In this document: positions 33,295 through 40,925 of the stretch, piece by piece
Layout of the letters: each line of letters begins with the position of its first letter
Numbering within the stretch: the stretch's first letter is position 1
Source: Rhizobium sp. CC-YZS058
GTDB taxonomy: Bacteria; Pseudomonadota; Alphaproteobacteria; Rhizobiales; Rhizobiaceae
Reading direction: 5' to 3'
NCBI RefSeq assembly: GCF_034720595.1
Contig: NZ_JAYESJ010000001.1
Location: 1,576,001-1,640,000 of the forward strand
Length of the DNA: 64,000 bases
Notes under the pieces: generated by a model
Told to the model about the DNA's origin: nothing
Database searches by the model: none
The model's input: only the letters and a program-made list of their open reading frames with translations
Made by a program: the position numbers and the translations under genes

Positions 33295-33928
33295 GGATCT
33301 TCGCCTCCGCGGCTTCAGCGGTTTCGCGCGCCTCGGCGGCGGCGGCCGTGACGCGCAGCCAGGAGGAGGTTTCGCGCAGCGACTGGTTGACCGGCTTCTG
33401 GACGGAGAGAATCGCATCGCCGCCGGCCATCTGTCGCGAGCCTTCCCAGGCCTTGACCCAGACGCAGGGCATGTCGGGCTCGACCTCGCAATTGCCGTTG
33501 GCGCGCACGCCGCCGCAGGGGCCGTTGCGCAGCTGTTTCGGACAGTTCATCGGGCAGGACATGCCGGTGGAGGAGAGAATGCACTGGCCGCACATGCGGC
33601 AATCGAAGAGCAGACCTTTCACGCCGCGCTCGACCACCGTCACCGGCTTTTCGACCCGCGCATAGCCGAGCCGCTTCCAGACCGGATGCAGCTTCAGGAA
33701 CACGGCGGCGAAGCGGTGGTAGACGCCCTCGAGCAGCCGCGCATGGCGCACCGACCAGAGCCGGATCGTATAGCTGTGCTGGCCGCGGCGATTGGGCGAG
33801 ACGGAGGAGGGCGTGTAGGCGCCGGTTGCGGCCTTGGCATGCGGCGCGGCATTGCCCTTGGCAGGTTTGACCGCGGGATCGAGCTTCGGCGCCGCAAGCT
33901 CTGCGAGCGGCCGGTTGGTCTCAGCCAT
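33287..33928 (-). CDS. MetV-like protein (MTHFR C-terminal domain, Cys-rich)
   Basis: A 213-residue protein of the MTHFR_C family (PF12225). The Cys-rich core near residues 110-150 reads CRMCGQCILSSTGMSCPMNCPK, then RNGPCGGVRANGNCEVEPD and CVW. In acetogens MetV carries a 4Fe-4S cluster and zinc and partners MetF. The N-terminal about 50 residues are low-complexity. ATG 33928 overlaps the previous gene's stop by eight bases, and its own stop overlaps metF by the same eight bases. It should form a complex with the adjacent MetF-like protein and link it to an electron carrier. Confidence 0.85.
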   Translation of the reverse strand: MAETNRPLAELAAPKLDPAVKPAKGNAAPHAKAATGAYTPSSVSPNRRGQHSYTIRLWSVRHARLLEGVYHRFAAVFLKLHPVWKRLGYARVEKPVTVVERGVKGLLFDCRMCGQCILSSTGMSCPMNCPKQLRNGPCGGVRANGNCEVEPDMPCVWVKAWEGSRQMAGGDAILSVQKPVNQSLRETSSWLRVTAAAAEARETAEAAEAKIHG

Positions 33929-34223
33929 TCGCGCGCCCCCCTGCCTTGACCAGGGCAACGAGCCGTTCGCGGTCATAGGCCTCTTCCAAGGCAGCAGCCG
34001 CGAGATCGGCTTCCGCTTCCAGATCGTCGGAGACCGGGACGGGCTCTCCCTTGCGCCACTCTTCGAGATAGGCGCCGCTTTCGGCAGCCGCCGTGCGCAT
34101 GGCGGCCATGTCGATCGCCTCGGTGAAGCGCAGCGAGAGTTCGCGCTTGGCGCTCTTGCGGCCCTGCTTGATGATGATCTGTGCGGGAATGTCGCGCCAG
34201 TAGACGATGATGCGGTCTGCCAT
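33921..34223 (-). CDS. PF13769 (so-called virulence factor) domain protein, C1 cluster accessory
   Basis: A 100-residue protein starting ADRIIVYWRDIPAQIIIKQGRKSAKRELSLRF, the hallmark of the PF13769 family, annotated virulence factor for historical reasons. The second half is helical and acidic. Nothing suggests virulence here: it lies between a formyltransferase-like gene and metV, overlapping metV by eight bases (ATGGCTGA). Tight coupling to metV-metF argues for a role in assembly or electron supply of that complex. That role is inference; biochemistry of the family is not known to me. Confidence 0.78.
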   Translation of the reverse strand: MADRIIVYWRDIPAQIIIKQGRKSAKRELSLRFTEAIDMAAMRTAAAESGAYLEEWRKGEPVPVSDDLEAEADLAAAALEEAYDRERLVALVKAGGRANG

Positions 34224-34327
34224 CGGCGTTCAGGTCTCCTCTTGGCCCGGATGCTCGCTGAAGTCGGGGCGCGCCGCGCATCTTGGCACGACGCGCGGCC
34301 TGTTCAAAAGCGACTTCGCACCCGGCG

Positions 34328-35104
34328 CTACCAGATCCCGCGCCGCATCCCGTTCCAGAGATAGGTCCAGATCGGCGGATGGTACCATTGCCGGGAGGTG
34401 CCGGAGACCGAAATCGGTGTCAGGCGGCCGGCCAGCGCATCCTCGACGGCGCGACTGGCGATGTCCGTGCCTGCCGCCGTCAGGAGCAGCGGATAGGTGT
34501 GCATCGTATCGGACCGCAGCGGCTTTACCCGCGCCTGGTAGAGAACGCCGCCCGTATCGACACCGGCGTCGACGAGGTGGATCGTCGTTCCGAAATTGCC
34601 TTCGTCGCTGCAGATGCGCGACCAGTAGCCGCCCATCAGGCCGCGATAGTGCGGGTTGATGCCGGCATGGAGGTTCATGACCGGGCAGGGCATCATCGAG
34701 AGCGTTGCGGCGCTCAGCATGCGGCAGCTGACGAGGAGTATGGCATCCGGGCGTTCGGCCCTCAGAACATCGATCGCCTCGGTGCTGTTGATCGAGGGAA
34801 TGGCAATGGTGCGGATCGCGGGGTCGGGCGCATCGGAGAGGCCATAGTCGCGCAGGATCTCGGCGGCGCGGGCCTCGGTGAAGCGTTTTCCGAAGCGCGA
34901 GCTCATCATCGTCGCCAATTGTCCGAGCGCCGTGATCCAGCCGAGCTTGCGGGCCCGCCGGCGCACGAAGAGCGATTTCGATTCCGGCGGCTCGACAAGG
35001 ACCGTCAGATCCGGGAAGCGGCGGGCCAGCGCGTTGATCAGCACCTGCGGATTGCGTCCGCCGGCCGTGATGATCACCAGCTTGCCCTGTCGTTCCTCGC
35101 TCAT
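34328..35104 (-). CDS. Formyltransferase-fold protein of unknown substrate
   Basis: A 258-residue protein of the formyl_trans_N family. The catalytic triad of formyltransferases can be traced: NLHAGINPHYRGLMGGYW holds the Asn and His, and VDAGVDTGGVLYQ holds the Asp. The start KLVIITAGGRNPQVLINALARRFPDL is a Rossmann-like fold. Relatives use formyl-THF to formylate methionyl-tRNA, GAR or sugar amines. It is too short for Fmt and lacks an OB domain. ATG 35104 is used; a further ATG at 35167 would overlap the preceding gene. Its place in a one-carbon array suggests a formyl-THF related step, but the acceptor is unknown. Confidence 0.78.
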   Translation of the reverse strand: MSEERQGKLVIITAGGRNPQVLINALARRFPDLTVLVEPPESKSLFVRRRARKLGWITALGQLATMMSSRFGKRFTEARAAEILRDYGLSDAPDPAIRTIAIPSINSTEAIDVLRAERPDAILLVSCRMLSAATLSMMPCPVMNLHAGINPHYRGLMGGYWSRICSDEGNFGTTIHLVDAGVDTGGVLYQARVKPLRSDTMHTYPLLLTAAGTDIASRAVEDALAGRLTPISVSGTSRQWYHPPIWTYLWNGMRRGIW

Positions 35105-35157
35105 CGCAGATCTCCCTTCGGCCGAAGCGTCTCTGCCAGAAAAGCTTTGCGTTCCGC

Positions 35158-35784
35158 TTAATCGCACCCGGTTTGCGCAAGGGCGGGCCCGAGATCGCCA
35201 TAGCCGGTGAAGCGGTATTCATAGGCGAGCCCGAGCCGGGCGGCGGCCGCTTCCGCCTTCTGCTGAAGCGCGTCATCCTCTTCCTGGGAGAGATAGACGA
35301 GCTTTCTGTAGTGGCCGAAATAGGCGTCGCGCAGTTCCGGATGACGGTCGAGGCCGAGCGGCTCGATGACAAAGGCTTCGAACTGGCGGGCCAGGAAATC
35401 GGTGAGGAAGAAGGCGGTCAGATCGTCGTCCCACCGCGCGGCGAAGGCATCATTGCCGGCGAAGAAGGAATAGCAGTGCGGGCCGGCGATCCGCGCCACG
35501 CCTTCCTCCTCGCAAAACCGGTCCAGCATCCCGCCCGTGCCGCAATCCGCATAGGCGATGAAGAACCGCTCACCCCCCTCCGCGCGCAGTTTCGCAAGCT
35601 CTTCGCGCAAGCCGGGGACGATCTTCTCCGGCGTGTTGTGGAAGATGGCAGGCAGGCAGGAGAGGCTTATGTGGGCCAAGCCCTGCTGCGTGCAGACAGC
35701 GAGAATCTCCCGGGCGATCGCGCCGCAGCCGATCACGTGAACTTTATGACGTTTGGTGCGTTCATGGCTCACGAGGGGGCCCAT
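35158..35784 (-). CDS. DUF1638 protein, C1/corrinoid cluster accessory
   Basis: A 208-residue soluble protein of DUF1638. Conserved Cys-containing blocks are visible: HVIGCGAIAREIL, SCLPAIFHNTPEKI, FIAYADCGTGGMLDRFCEEEG and RIAGPHCYSFFAG. The spaced cysteines and His suggest a metal or corrinoid site. DUF1638 genes occur beside corrinoid methyltransferases in methanogens and bacteria, but no biochemical role is established to my knowledge. ATG 35784 is chosen (GAGG five bases upstream); an in-frame ATG at 35835 would overlap the divergent lipoprotein gene. It heads the minus-strand run that ends with the corrinoid activator. Confidence 0.8.
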   Translation of the reverse strand: MGPLVSHERTKRHKVHVIGCGAIAREILAVCTQQGLAHISLSCLPAIFHNTPEKIVPGLREELAKLRAEGGERFFIAYADCGTGGMLDRFCEEEGVARIAGPHCYSFFAGNDAFAARWDDDLTAFFLTDFLARQFEAFVIEPLGLDRHPELRDAYFGHYRKLVYLSQEEDDALQQKAEAAAARLGLAYEYRFTGYGDLGPALAQTGCD

Positions 35785-35833
35785 GGCATCCTCGAGCTTC
35801 GTCGCAACACGGTTTTCCAAGGAACCCACGCTC

Positions 35834-35992
35834 ATGACCGTCAAGACCCTCGCCACCGTCGGCATCGTTCTCGTTTCGCTTGCCTCGCTCACCGCTTGCG
35901 GCAACACGATCCGCGGCGCAGGCCGGGACACCGCCAACGCCGTCGACGCGACGCAGGATGCCGGCCGGAGCGTCCAGCGCGCTGCCAACTGA
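35834..35992 (+). CDS. Entericidin A/B-like small lipoprotein (52 aa), second copy
   Basis: A 52-residue lipoprotein precursor with signal peptide TLATVGIVLVSLASLTAC (lipobox Cys near residue 22) and a short mature peptide GNTIRGAGRDTANAVDATQDAGRS. It closely matches the entericidin family and the first copy at 206-364 in length and lipobox context. AAGGA lies about ten bases upstream of ATG 35834. It points against the C1 genes on both sides and has its own terminator at 36015-36055, so it looks like an independent gene lodged between the corrinoid protein gene and the DUF1638 gene. Confidence 0.82.
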   Translation: MTVKTLATVGIVLVSLASLTACGNTIRGAGRDTANAVDATQDAGRSVQRAAN

Positions 35993-36014
35993 TCGCGGCC
36001 AGACCTTAAGTGAG

Positions 36015-36055
36015 AAAAGCCGGCTGCGCTTGAAAGAGCGGCAGCCGGCTTTTTT
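36015..36055. terminator. Bidirectional rho-independent terminator
   Basis: A 13-bp stem (AAAAGCCGGCTGC at 36015-36027 with complement at 36041-36053) is followed by a T run on both strands. It ends the lipoprotein transcript (+) and, on the other strand, the corrinoid protein gene, whose stop is 38 bases away. The corrinoid gene is therefore probably a separate unit from the DUF1638-metVF run. Confidence 0.9.
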
Positions 36056-36092
36056 GTTGGTCACCCCTCCTGGTGTCGGAGGGCGGACGGGA

Positions 36093-36788
36093 TCAGCCGG
36101 CCAGCTGGTTGTGGCGGCGCTTCATGAAGTCCTTGGCGGTTTCGACCGCGACCGCCGCATCGCGGCAATAGGCATCGGCGCCCACGGCCTTGCCGAATTC
36201 CTCGTTCAGCGGCGCGCCGCCGACGAGAACGACCGTGTCGTCGCGGATGCCCTTTTCCTTCATCGTGTCGATGACGACCTTCATATAGGGCATGGTCGTC
36301 GTCAGCAGCGCCGACATGCCGAGGATGTCCGGCTTCTCGCGCTCGATGGCATCGAGATAATTCTCGACCGGATTGTTGATGCCGAGATCGACGACGTCGA
36401 AACCGGCCCCTTCCAGCATCATGCCGACCAGGTTCTTGCCGATGTCGTGAATGTCGCCCTTGACGGTTCCGATCACCACCTTGCCCTGCTTGGGCGCGCC
36501 GGTGGCGGCGAGAAGCGGCCGCAGGATCGACATGCCGGCCTTCATCGCGTTGGCGGACAGCAGCACTTCCGGCACGAAGAGAATGCCGTCGCGGAAGTCG
36601 ATGCCGACGATCCGCATGCCTTCGACCAGCGCCTGGGTCAGGACGTCATAGGGCGCCCAGCCGCGTTCGAGAAGGATGCGCGTTCCTTCCTCGATCTCCT
36701 CCTTCAGCCCGTCATAGAGGTCGTCGTGCATCTGCTGCACGAGCTCTTCGTCGGAGAGTTCGGAAAGAATGATGTCGTCGTCTGCCAT
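36093..36788 (-). CDS. Corrinoid protein (MtgC/MttC-like, B12-binding)
   Basis: A 231-residue methyl carrier. Residues about 10-95 are the helical cap domain (LKEEIEEGTRILLERGWAPYDVLTQALVEGMRIVG). Residues about 100-228 form the Rossmann-like cobalamin domain with the base-off motif KGDIHDIGKNLV (His is the lower axial ligand), then MSALLTTTMPYMK and VLVGGAPLNEEFG. It would accept methyl from the MttB-like protein and donate to the THF methyltransferase. ATG 36788 is chosen as the start of the family homology. It is divergent from the mttB-like gene; the 291 bp between them should hold both promoters, but I can assign no boxes. Confidence 0.93.
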   Translation of the reverse strand: MADDDIILSELSDEELVQQMHDDLYDGLKEEIEEGTRILLERGWAPYDVLTQALVEGMRIVGIDFRDGILFVPEVLLSANAMKAGMSILRPLLAATGAPKQGKVVIGTVKGDIHDIGKNLVGMMLEGAGFDVVDLGINNPVENYLDAIEREKPDILGMSALLTTTMPYMKVVIDTMKEKGIRDDTVVLVGGAPLNEEFGKAVGADAYCRDAAVAVETAKDFMKRRHNQLAG

Positions 36789-37079
36789 GCCCGTCTCCTC
36801 GCTCGAGAATCCTCCGAGACTATGCCCCAAGGCTAGCGCCCCTGTCGCGCAAAAACAGCGTCGGAAAACGACAAGGGCAACGGCGGAAGCGACGGGGGAG
36901 GACCCGCTGCACAGGCCGCGCTTCGCCATGGACAGTGCCGCCGCAAGAGGCTAGGCCCTGTCTGGCTTGCGCCATTTCCCGGCGCAGCGAGACGGGTTTC
37001 GACCGCCGACCTTGATAGCATGCGCGCCAGAAGCGATGCGCTGCGGCGCGGGCGGGAAAAGGCTGGAGGAGGCACTGCG

Positions 37080-38651
37080 ATGAGCGAACTCGACGGACAG
37101 GTGGAGGACCGTGGCGGCCGGCGTTCGCGTGGCGAGGGCCGCGGGGCCGCTGCCCGGCGCGCCTCGCGCAGCGGCGGCGGGGCAGGGCCGTCCCTTCCCT
37201 ACATCACCCGGCGCATTCGCGAATATGAAGTGCTGGACGACGAAGGCCTGGCGCTGATCGAGGCGAACGCCGACCGGATTCTCGAGGAAATCGGCATCGA
37301 GTTCCGGGAAGACGAGGAAGCGCTGGCGCTCTGGAAGGCGGCAGGGGCGGATGTGCGGGGCGAGCGCGTGCATTTTCCGAAGGGGCTCTGCCGCGCGCTT
37401 TTGAAGACCGCGCCGCGCGAATTCACCTGGCATGCCCGCAATCCGGAGCGCAACTGCCATGTCGGCGGCAAGGCGACCATCTTCGCGCCGGTCTACGGCC
37501 CGCCCTTCGTGCGCGACCTCAACGGCGAGCGCCGCTATGCGACGATCGAGGATTTCCGCAATTTCGTGAAGCTCGCCTATATGGCGCCCTCGATGCATTC
37601 CTCCGGCGGCACGGTCTGCGAGCCGGTCGACGTGCCGGTGAACAAGCGCCATCTCGACATGGTCTACAGCCATCTGCGCTATTCCGACAAACCCTTCATG
37701 GGCTCGGTCACGGCGCCGGAACGCGCCGAAGATACGATCGCGATGGCGAAGATCGTCTTTGGCGACGAATTCGTTGAAAACAATTGCGTGACGCTCAATC
37801 TTATCAACGCCAATTCGCCGATGGTGTTCGACGGCACCATGCTCGGCGCGCTGAAGGTCTATGCACGGCACAACCAGGCCTGCGTCGTCTCGCCCTTCAT
37901 CCTCTCCGGTGCCATGAGCCCGGTGACGGTCGCCGGCACGCTGACGCAGATCCTCGCCGAGGTGCTGGCCGGCGCGGCGCTGACGCAGCTGATCCGCAAG
38001 GGCGCGCCGGTGCTGTTCGGCACCTTCGCGGCTTCAATCTCCATGCAGTCCGGCGCGCCGACCTTCGGCACGCCCGAGCCTTCACTGGTCTCCTATGGTG
38101 CGGCGCAGCTCGCCCGCAGGCTCGGTCTCCCGTTCCGCACCGGCGGCTCGCTCTGTGCCTCCAAGGTGCCGGATGCGCAGGCCGCGCATGAATCGGCCAA
38201 CACACTGAACATGACGCTGCTTGCCGGCACAAACTTCGTGCTGCACGCGGCAGGCTGGCTGGAGGGCGGGCTGGTCTCGTCCTACGAGAAGTTCATGATC
38301 GACCAGGACCAGCTCGGCATGATGCAGCGCATGGCGGAAGGCGTGGACCTGACCGAGAACGGCCAGGCGCTGGAGGCGATCCGCGAGGTCGGTCCCGGCA
38401 GCCACTATCTCGGCTGCGCCCACACCCAGGCCAATTTCCAGACCGCCTTCTACCGCTCGGCGCTTGCCGACAACAACTCCTTCGAACAGTGGGAGGTCGA
38501 AGGCGCCAAGCGAATCGAGGAGCGGGCGAATGCGCTGGCGCGCTCCTGGCTCGACCATTACGAGGCGCCGCCGCTCGATCCGGCGATCGACGAGGCGCTG
38601 AAGGCCTTTGTCGACAGCCGCAAGAATTCGATGCCCGACGCCTTCACCTGA
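37080..38651 (+). CDS. MttB-family (non-pyrrolysine) methylamine/betaine:corrinoid methyltransferase
   Basis: A 523-residue TIM-barrel methyltransferase of the trimethylamine methyltransferase superfamily. Family blocks include ILEEIGIEFREDEEALALWKAAGA, YGPPFVRDLNGERRYATIEDF, GTFAASISMQSGAPTFGTPE and LAGTNFVLHAAGWLEGGL. There is no in-frame TAG, so it is a non-pyrrolysine member like glycine betaine methyltransferase MtgB. A 45-residue N-terminal extension is Arg/Gly-rich (RGGRRSRGEGRG). ATG 37080 has GGAGGA nine bases upstream. It would demethylate a quaternary amine onto the corrinoid protein encoded by the divergent gene. Glycine betaine, proline betaine or carnitine are candidates; the sequence does not decide. 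Confidence 0.88.
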   Translation: MSELDGQVEDRGGRRSRGEGRGAAARRASRSGGGAGPSLPYITRRIREYEVLDDEGLALIEANADRILEEIGIEFREDEEALALWKAAGADVRGERVHFPKGLCRALLKTAPREFTWHARNPERNCHVGGKATIFAPVYGPPFVRDLNGERRYATIEDFRNFVKLAYMAPSMHSSGGTVCEPVDVPVNKRHLDMVYSHLRYSDKPFMGSVTAPERAEDTIAMAKIVFGDEFVENNCVTLNLINANSPMVFDGTMLGALKVYARHNQACVVSPFILSGAMSPVTVAGTLTQILAEVLAGAALTQLIRKGAPVLFGTFAASISMQSGAPTFGTPEPSLVSYGAAQLARRLGLPFRTGGSLCASKVPDAQAAHESANTLNMTLLAGTNFVLHAAGWLEGGLVSSYEKFMIDQDQLGMMQRMAEGVDLTENGQALEAIREVGPGSHYLGCAHTQANFQTAFYRSALADNNSFEQWEVEGAKRIEERANALARSWLDHYEAPPLDPAIDEALKAFVDSRKNSMPDAFT

Positions 38652-38758
38652 AGCGAGCCCGAGGCCGCCAGGGAGCAAGGCGGCGCGGCGCGGATCGCCG
38701 ATCTCATCCAGAAGGAGGTCTGGCGCCCGCACTACACTGCCGCACGGCGGCTGCCGCA

Positions 38759-39436
38759 GTGACGATCGATGTGGCGGCCCTTTCCGAAGCGCTGAGTGGC
38801 CATGGGCTGCAGCTCAGGGGTGGCTTGACCTTCTCCGCTGTCGAGGATGCGCCGCTGCTGTCGAGTGGCGCGCCGGCTGTGGGTCTGGTGCTCGTCGGTC
38901 CGGCCGGGGGCTCTCTCTGGCCGGCGTTCTCGGCCTGGCATGCGGACCATCCCCTCCTCGATCATCCGCTGGATAGCTGGTCGAAAGCGGTCGTCGGGCC
39001 GATCGCCGCACAGTTCAGCGCGACGGCGTGGTATCCGTCCGATCCGCCCTACCAGCCGTTCCAGCGCTGGGCGAGGGCCGCGGAGGGACTTGAGGCCTCC
39101 CCGCTCGGCATTCTTGCCCATCCGACCTTCGGCCTCTGGCACAGCTACCGCGCCGCCCTCGGCTTTTCGACGCCCTGGCCCGAGCCGGCGCCGCCGCCAC
39201 CGCCGCATCCTTGCTCCACCTGCGCCGATAAACCCTGTCTCACCCAGTGCCCGGCCCATGCCGTCGCGCTCGGCCACTTCGACGTCCCGCGCTGCCGCAC
39301 CCATCTGGCAAGCCCGCAGGGCCGAACCGGCTGCCAATCCCACGGATGCCACGCCCGCAACGCCTGCCCCACCGGCCGCAACCATCGCTATCCGCTGGAA
39401 CAGCTCCGCTTTCATATGGCGGCGATGAGCGCTTGA
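38759..39436 (+). CDS. 4Fe-4S ferredoxin-like protein downstream of mttB-like gene
   Basis: A 225-residue protein with an N-terminal domain of unknown type and a C-terminal iron-sulfur region: CSTCADKPCLTQCP is a classical CxxCx4CxxxCP cluster motif, followed by a second Cys/His group, CRTH...GCQSHGCHARNACP. The start is uncertain; GTG 38759 is used because it opens the conserved-looking part, but no ribosome site stands near it, and a GAAGGAGG 40 bases earlier is unused. It lies 107 bases after the mttB-like gene on the same strand. It could pass electrons to the corrinoid activator or MetVF, an inference from position. The C-terminal layout also recalls epoxyqueuosine reductases. Confidence 0.6.
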   Translation: MTIDVAALSEALSGHGLQLRGGLTFSAVEDAPLLSSGAPAVGLVLVGPAGGSLWPAFSAWHADHPLLDHPLDSWSKAVVGPIAAQFSATAWYPSDPPYQPFQRWARAAEGLEASPLGILAHPTFGLWHSYRAALGFSTPWPEPAPPPPPHPCSTCADKPCLTQCPAHAVALGHFDVPRCRTHLASPQGRTGCQSHGCHARNACPTGRNHRYPLEQLRFHMAAMSA

Positions 39437-39502
39437 CGGGGTGAGGCTGAAGCCTCCACTCTCCAGCCCGCGAACCGATGCCCTTGTTTATGATATCGCA
39501 GG

Positions 39503-39763
39503 GTGATACCAGTGAGGCTCAGCGGGAAACATCGACTGGCGATCTTTCGCGATCCTGTCGCGTCGACCATCGCCTGGCGGGACGTCGAGTCGCTGCTCCT
39601 GGCATGCGGAGCGGAGCTTACGGAAGGCAATGGATCGCGCGTGCGCATTGTGCTGCACGAGGTGCGTGCCGTCTTCCATCGGCCGCATCCCCAAAAGGAA
39701 CTTGACAAGGGCGCCGTCCGGTCGTTGCGACGGCTGCTTCTCGAAGCAGAGATCGAGCCATGA
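39503..39763 (+). CDS. hicA: HicA-like mRNA interferase toxin
   Basis: An 86-residue HicA-family toxin. The block RDPVASTIAWRDVESLLLACGAELTEGNGSRVRI followed by FHRPHPQKELDKGAVRSLRRLL matches the type common in proteobacteria, with the catalytic-type His in the FHRPHP region. The start is GTG 39503. Its stop overlaps the hicB start by four bases (ATGA). The toxin-first order is usual for hicAB. It lies 66 bases downstream of the iron-sulfur gene. Confidence 0.88.
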   Translation: MIPVRLSGKHRLAIFRDPVASTIAWRDVESLLLACGAELTEGNGSRVRIVLHEVRAVFHRPHPQKELDKGAVRSLRRLLLEAEIEP

Positions 39764-40089
39764 CGATGATGTACTACAAGGGCTACGAGGCGGTCGTCGA
39801 GTTCGATGATGAATCTGATCTGTTTCACGGCGAGGTCATCAACCTTCGCGATGTCATCACGTTCCAAGGGCATTCGGCAGCAGAACTGAAGGCGGCCTTC
39901 CGAGACTCGGTCGAGGACTATCTCGCATTCTGCCGAGAAAGGGGAGAGGAGCCCGAAAAGCCCTATTCGGGACAATTCCTCGTCCGCACCGAGCCGAAGC
40001 TGCACAAGGAGATTTCGCTCGCTGCCCGTCGCTCCGGCCTCAGCCTCAACAAGTGGATCACCGCGGCGCTTGAGCGGGCGATCCGGTGA
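39760..40089 (+). CDS. hicB: HicB-like antitoxin
   Basis: A 109-residue antitoxin. The N-terminal half YYKGYEAVVEFDDESDLFHGEVINLRDVITFQG is the degenerate RNase H-like HicB fold that covers HicA; the C-terminal half LHKEISLAARRSGLSLNKWITAALERAI is a ribbon-helix-helix DNA-binding unit for autorepression. It overlaps hicA by four bases upstream and the next gene's GTG by four bases downstream. Confidence 0.9.
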   Translation: MTMMYYKGYEAVVEFDDESDLFHGEVINLRDVITFQGHSAAELKAAFRDSVEDYLAFCRERGEEPEKPYSGQFLVRTEPKLHKEISLAARRSGLSLNKWITAALERAIR

Positions 40090-40913
40090 AGCGCGACACG
40101 GTCCGGATGCCGCGCTTGGCCGATCTTCTCCGGCTTCTTGCTCTGGTTCTCATCGTCCTCATGACCTCAGCCTCGCACCCTTTGCACGCCACCGATCAGC
40201 CCTGCACCACGATGTCCCACCAAGGCATCGGCTTTATTGTCTGCCTGGCGGAGCCGGCGGCGGTGCGGGTGTTTCATGGGGATGAGGGCGGGCGGGCGTT
40301 TGGGGGGTTCGTGGCGCTGCGCGATGCGCTTCGGCGCGATCAGATGCGGCTGGTCATGGCGATGAACGGCGGCATGTATGAGGAGGATCTTTCGGCCGTG
40401 GGGCTTCTTGTCACCGGCGGCATCGAGAAGCACCCGCTGGCGACGGGCGAGGGCTGGGGGAACTTCTACCTGAAGCCAAATGGCGTCTTCGCGCTGGCGG
40501 ACGGGCGGGCGATGGTGATGGAGACGGGGCGCTTTGTCGCTTCAGGTGTGGCGCCAGACGAGGCGACACAGTCGGGCCCGATGCTGGTGATCGACGGCGC
40601 AGTGCATCCGGCCTTCCTGCCGGAGGGCACCAGCCTGCAGCTTCGCAACGGCATCGGCGTCGACACGAAGGGAAAGGTTTATCTGGCGATCTCGCTTGCG
40701 CCCGTGCGGTTTTATGATTTCGCGACGCTGTTTCGCGACGAGCTCGACTGCCCGAACGCTCTGTTCCTCGACGGGCATATTTCCAGCCTCTACGCGCCGT
40801 CGCTCGGCCGCCTCGACACGCGGTACCCGATGGGCCCCATCATCGGCGTGGTCGAGCCGATGTGGCGCAGTGCCACGGCCGTCCCGGCGGCAGAGGAAGG
40901 GGCGTCGCCGTAG
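40086..40913 (+). CDS. Phosphodiester glycosidase (NAGPA)-family secreted protein
   Basis: A 275-residue exported protein. The N-terminus has a signal peptide (LLRLLALVLIVLMTSASHPLHA). The NAGPA-type core is seen in MRLVMAMNGGMYEEDLSAVGLLV, FYLKPNGVFAL, ATQSGPMLVIDG and CPNALFLDGHISSLYAP, the fold of uncovering-enzyme-like phosphodiester glycosidases and YigE/DUF2233 proteins. It acts in the periplasm on an unknown substrate. GTG 40086 overlaps hicB by four bases; ATG 40107 is an equally good start, right at the signal peptide. Function and its link to hicAB are unknown. Confidence 0.8.
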   Translation: MKRDTVRMPRLADLLRLLALVLIVLMTSASHPLHATDQPCTTMSHQGIGFIVCLAEPAAVRVFHGDEGGRAFGGFVALRDALRRDQMRLVMAMNGGMYEEDLSAVGLLVTGGIEKHPLATGEGWGNFYLKPNGVFALADGRAMVMETGRFVASGVAPDEATQSGPMLVIDGAVHPAFLPEGTSLQLRNGIGVDTKGKVYLAISLAPVRFYDFATLFRDELDCPNALFLDGHISSLYAPSLGRLDTRYPMGPIIGVVEPMWRSATAVPAAEEGASP

Positions 40914-40925
40914 CCGTCCCGGTTC

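Noticed and set aside
37080..38651. Pyrrolysine-containing MttB
   Set aside because: The frame has no internal TAG and no pyl genes are near; it is a non-pyrrolysine member.
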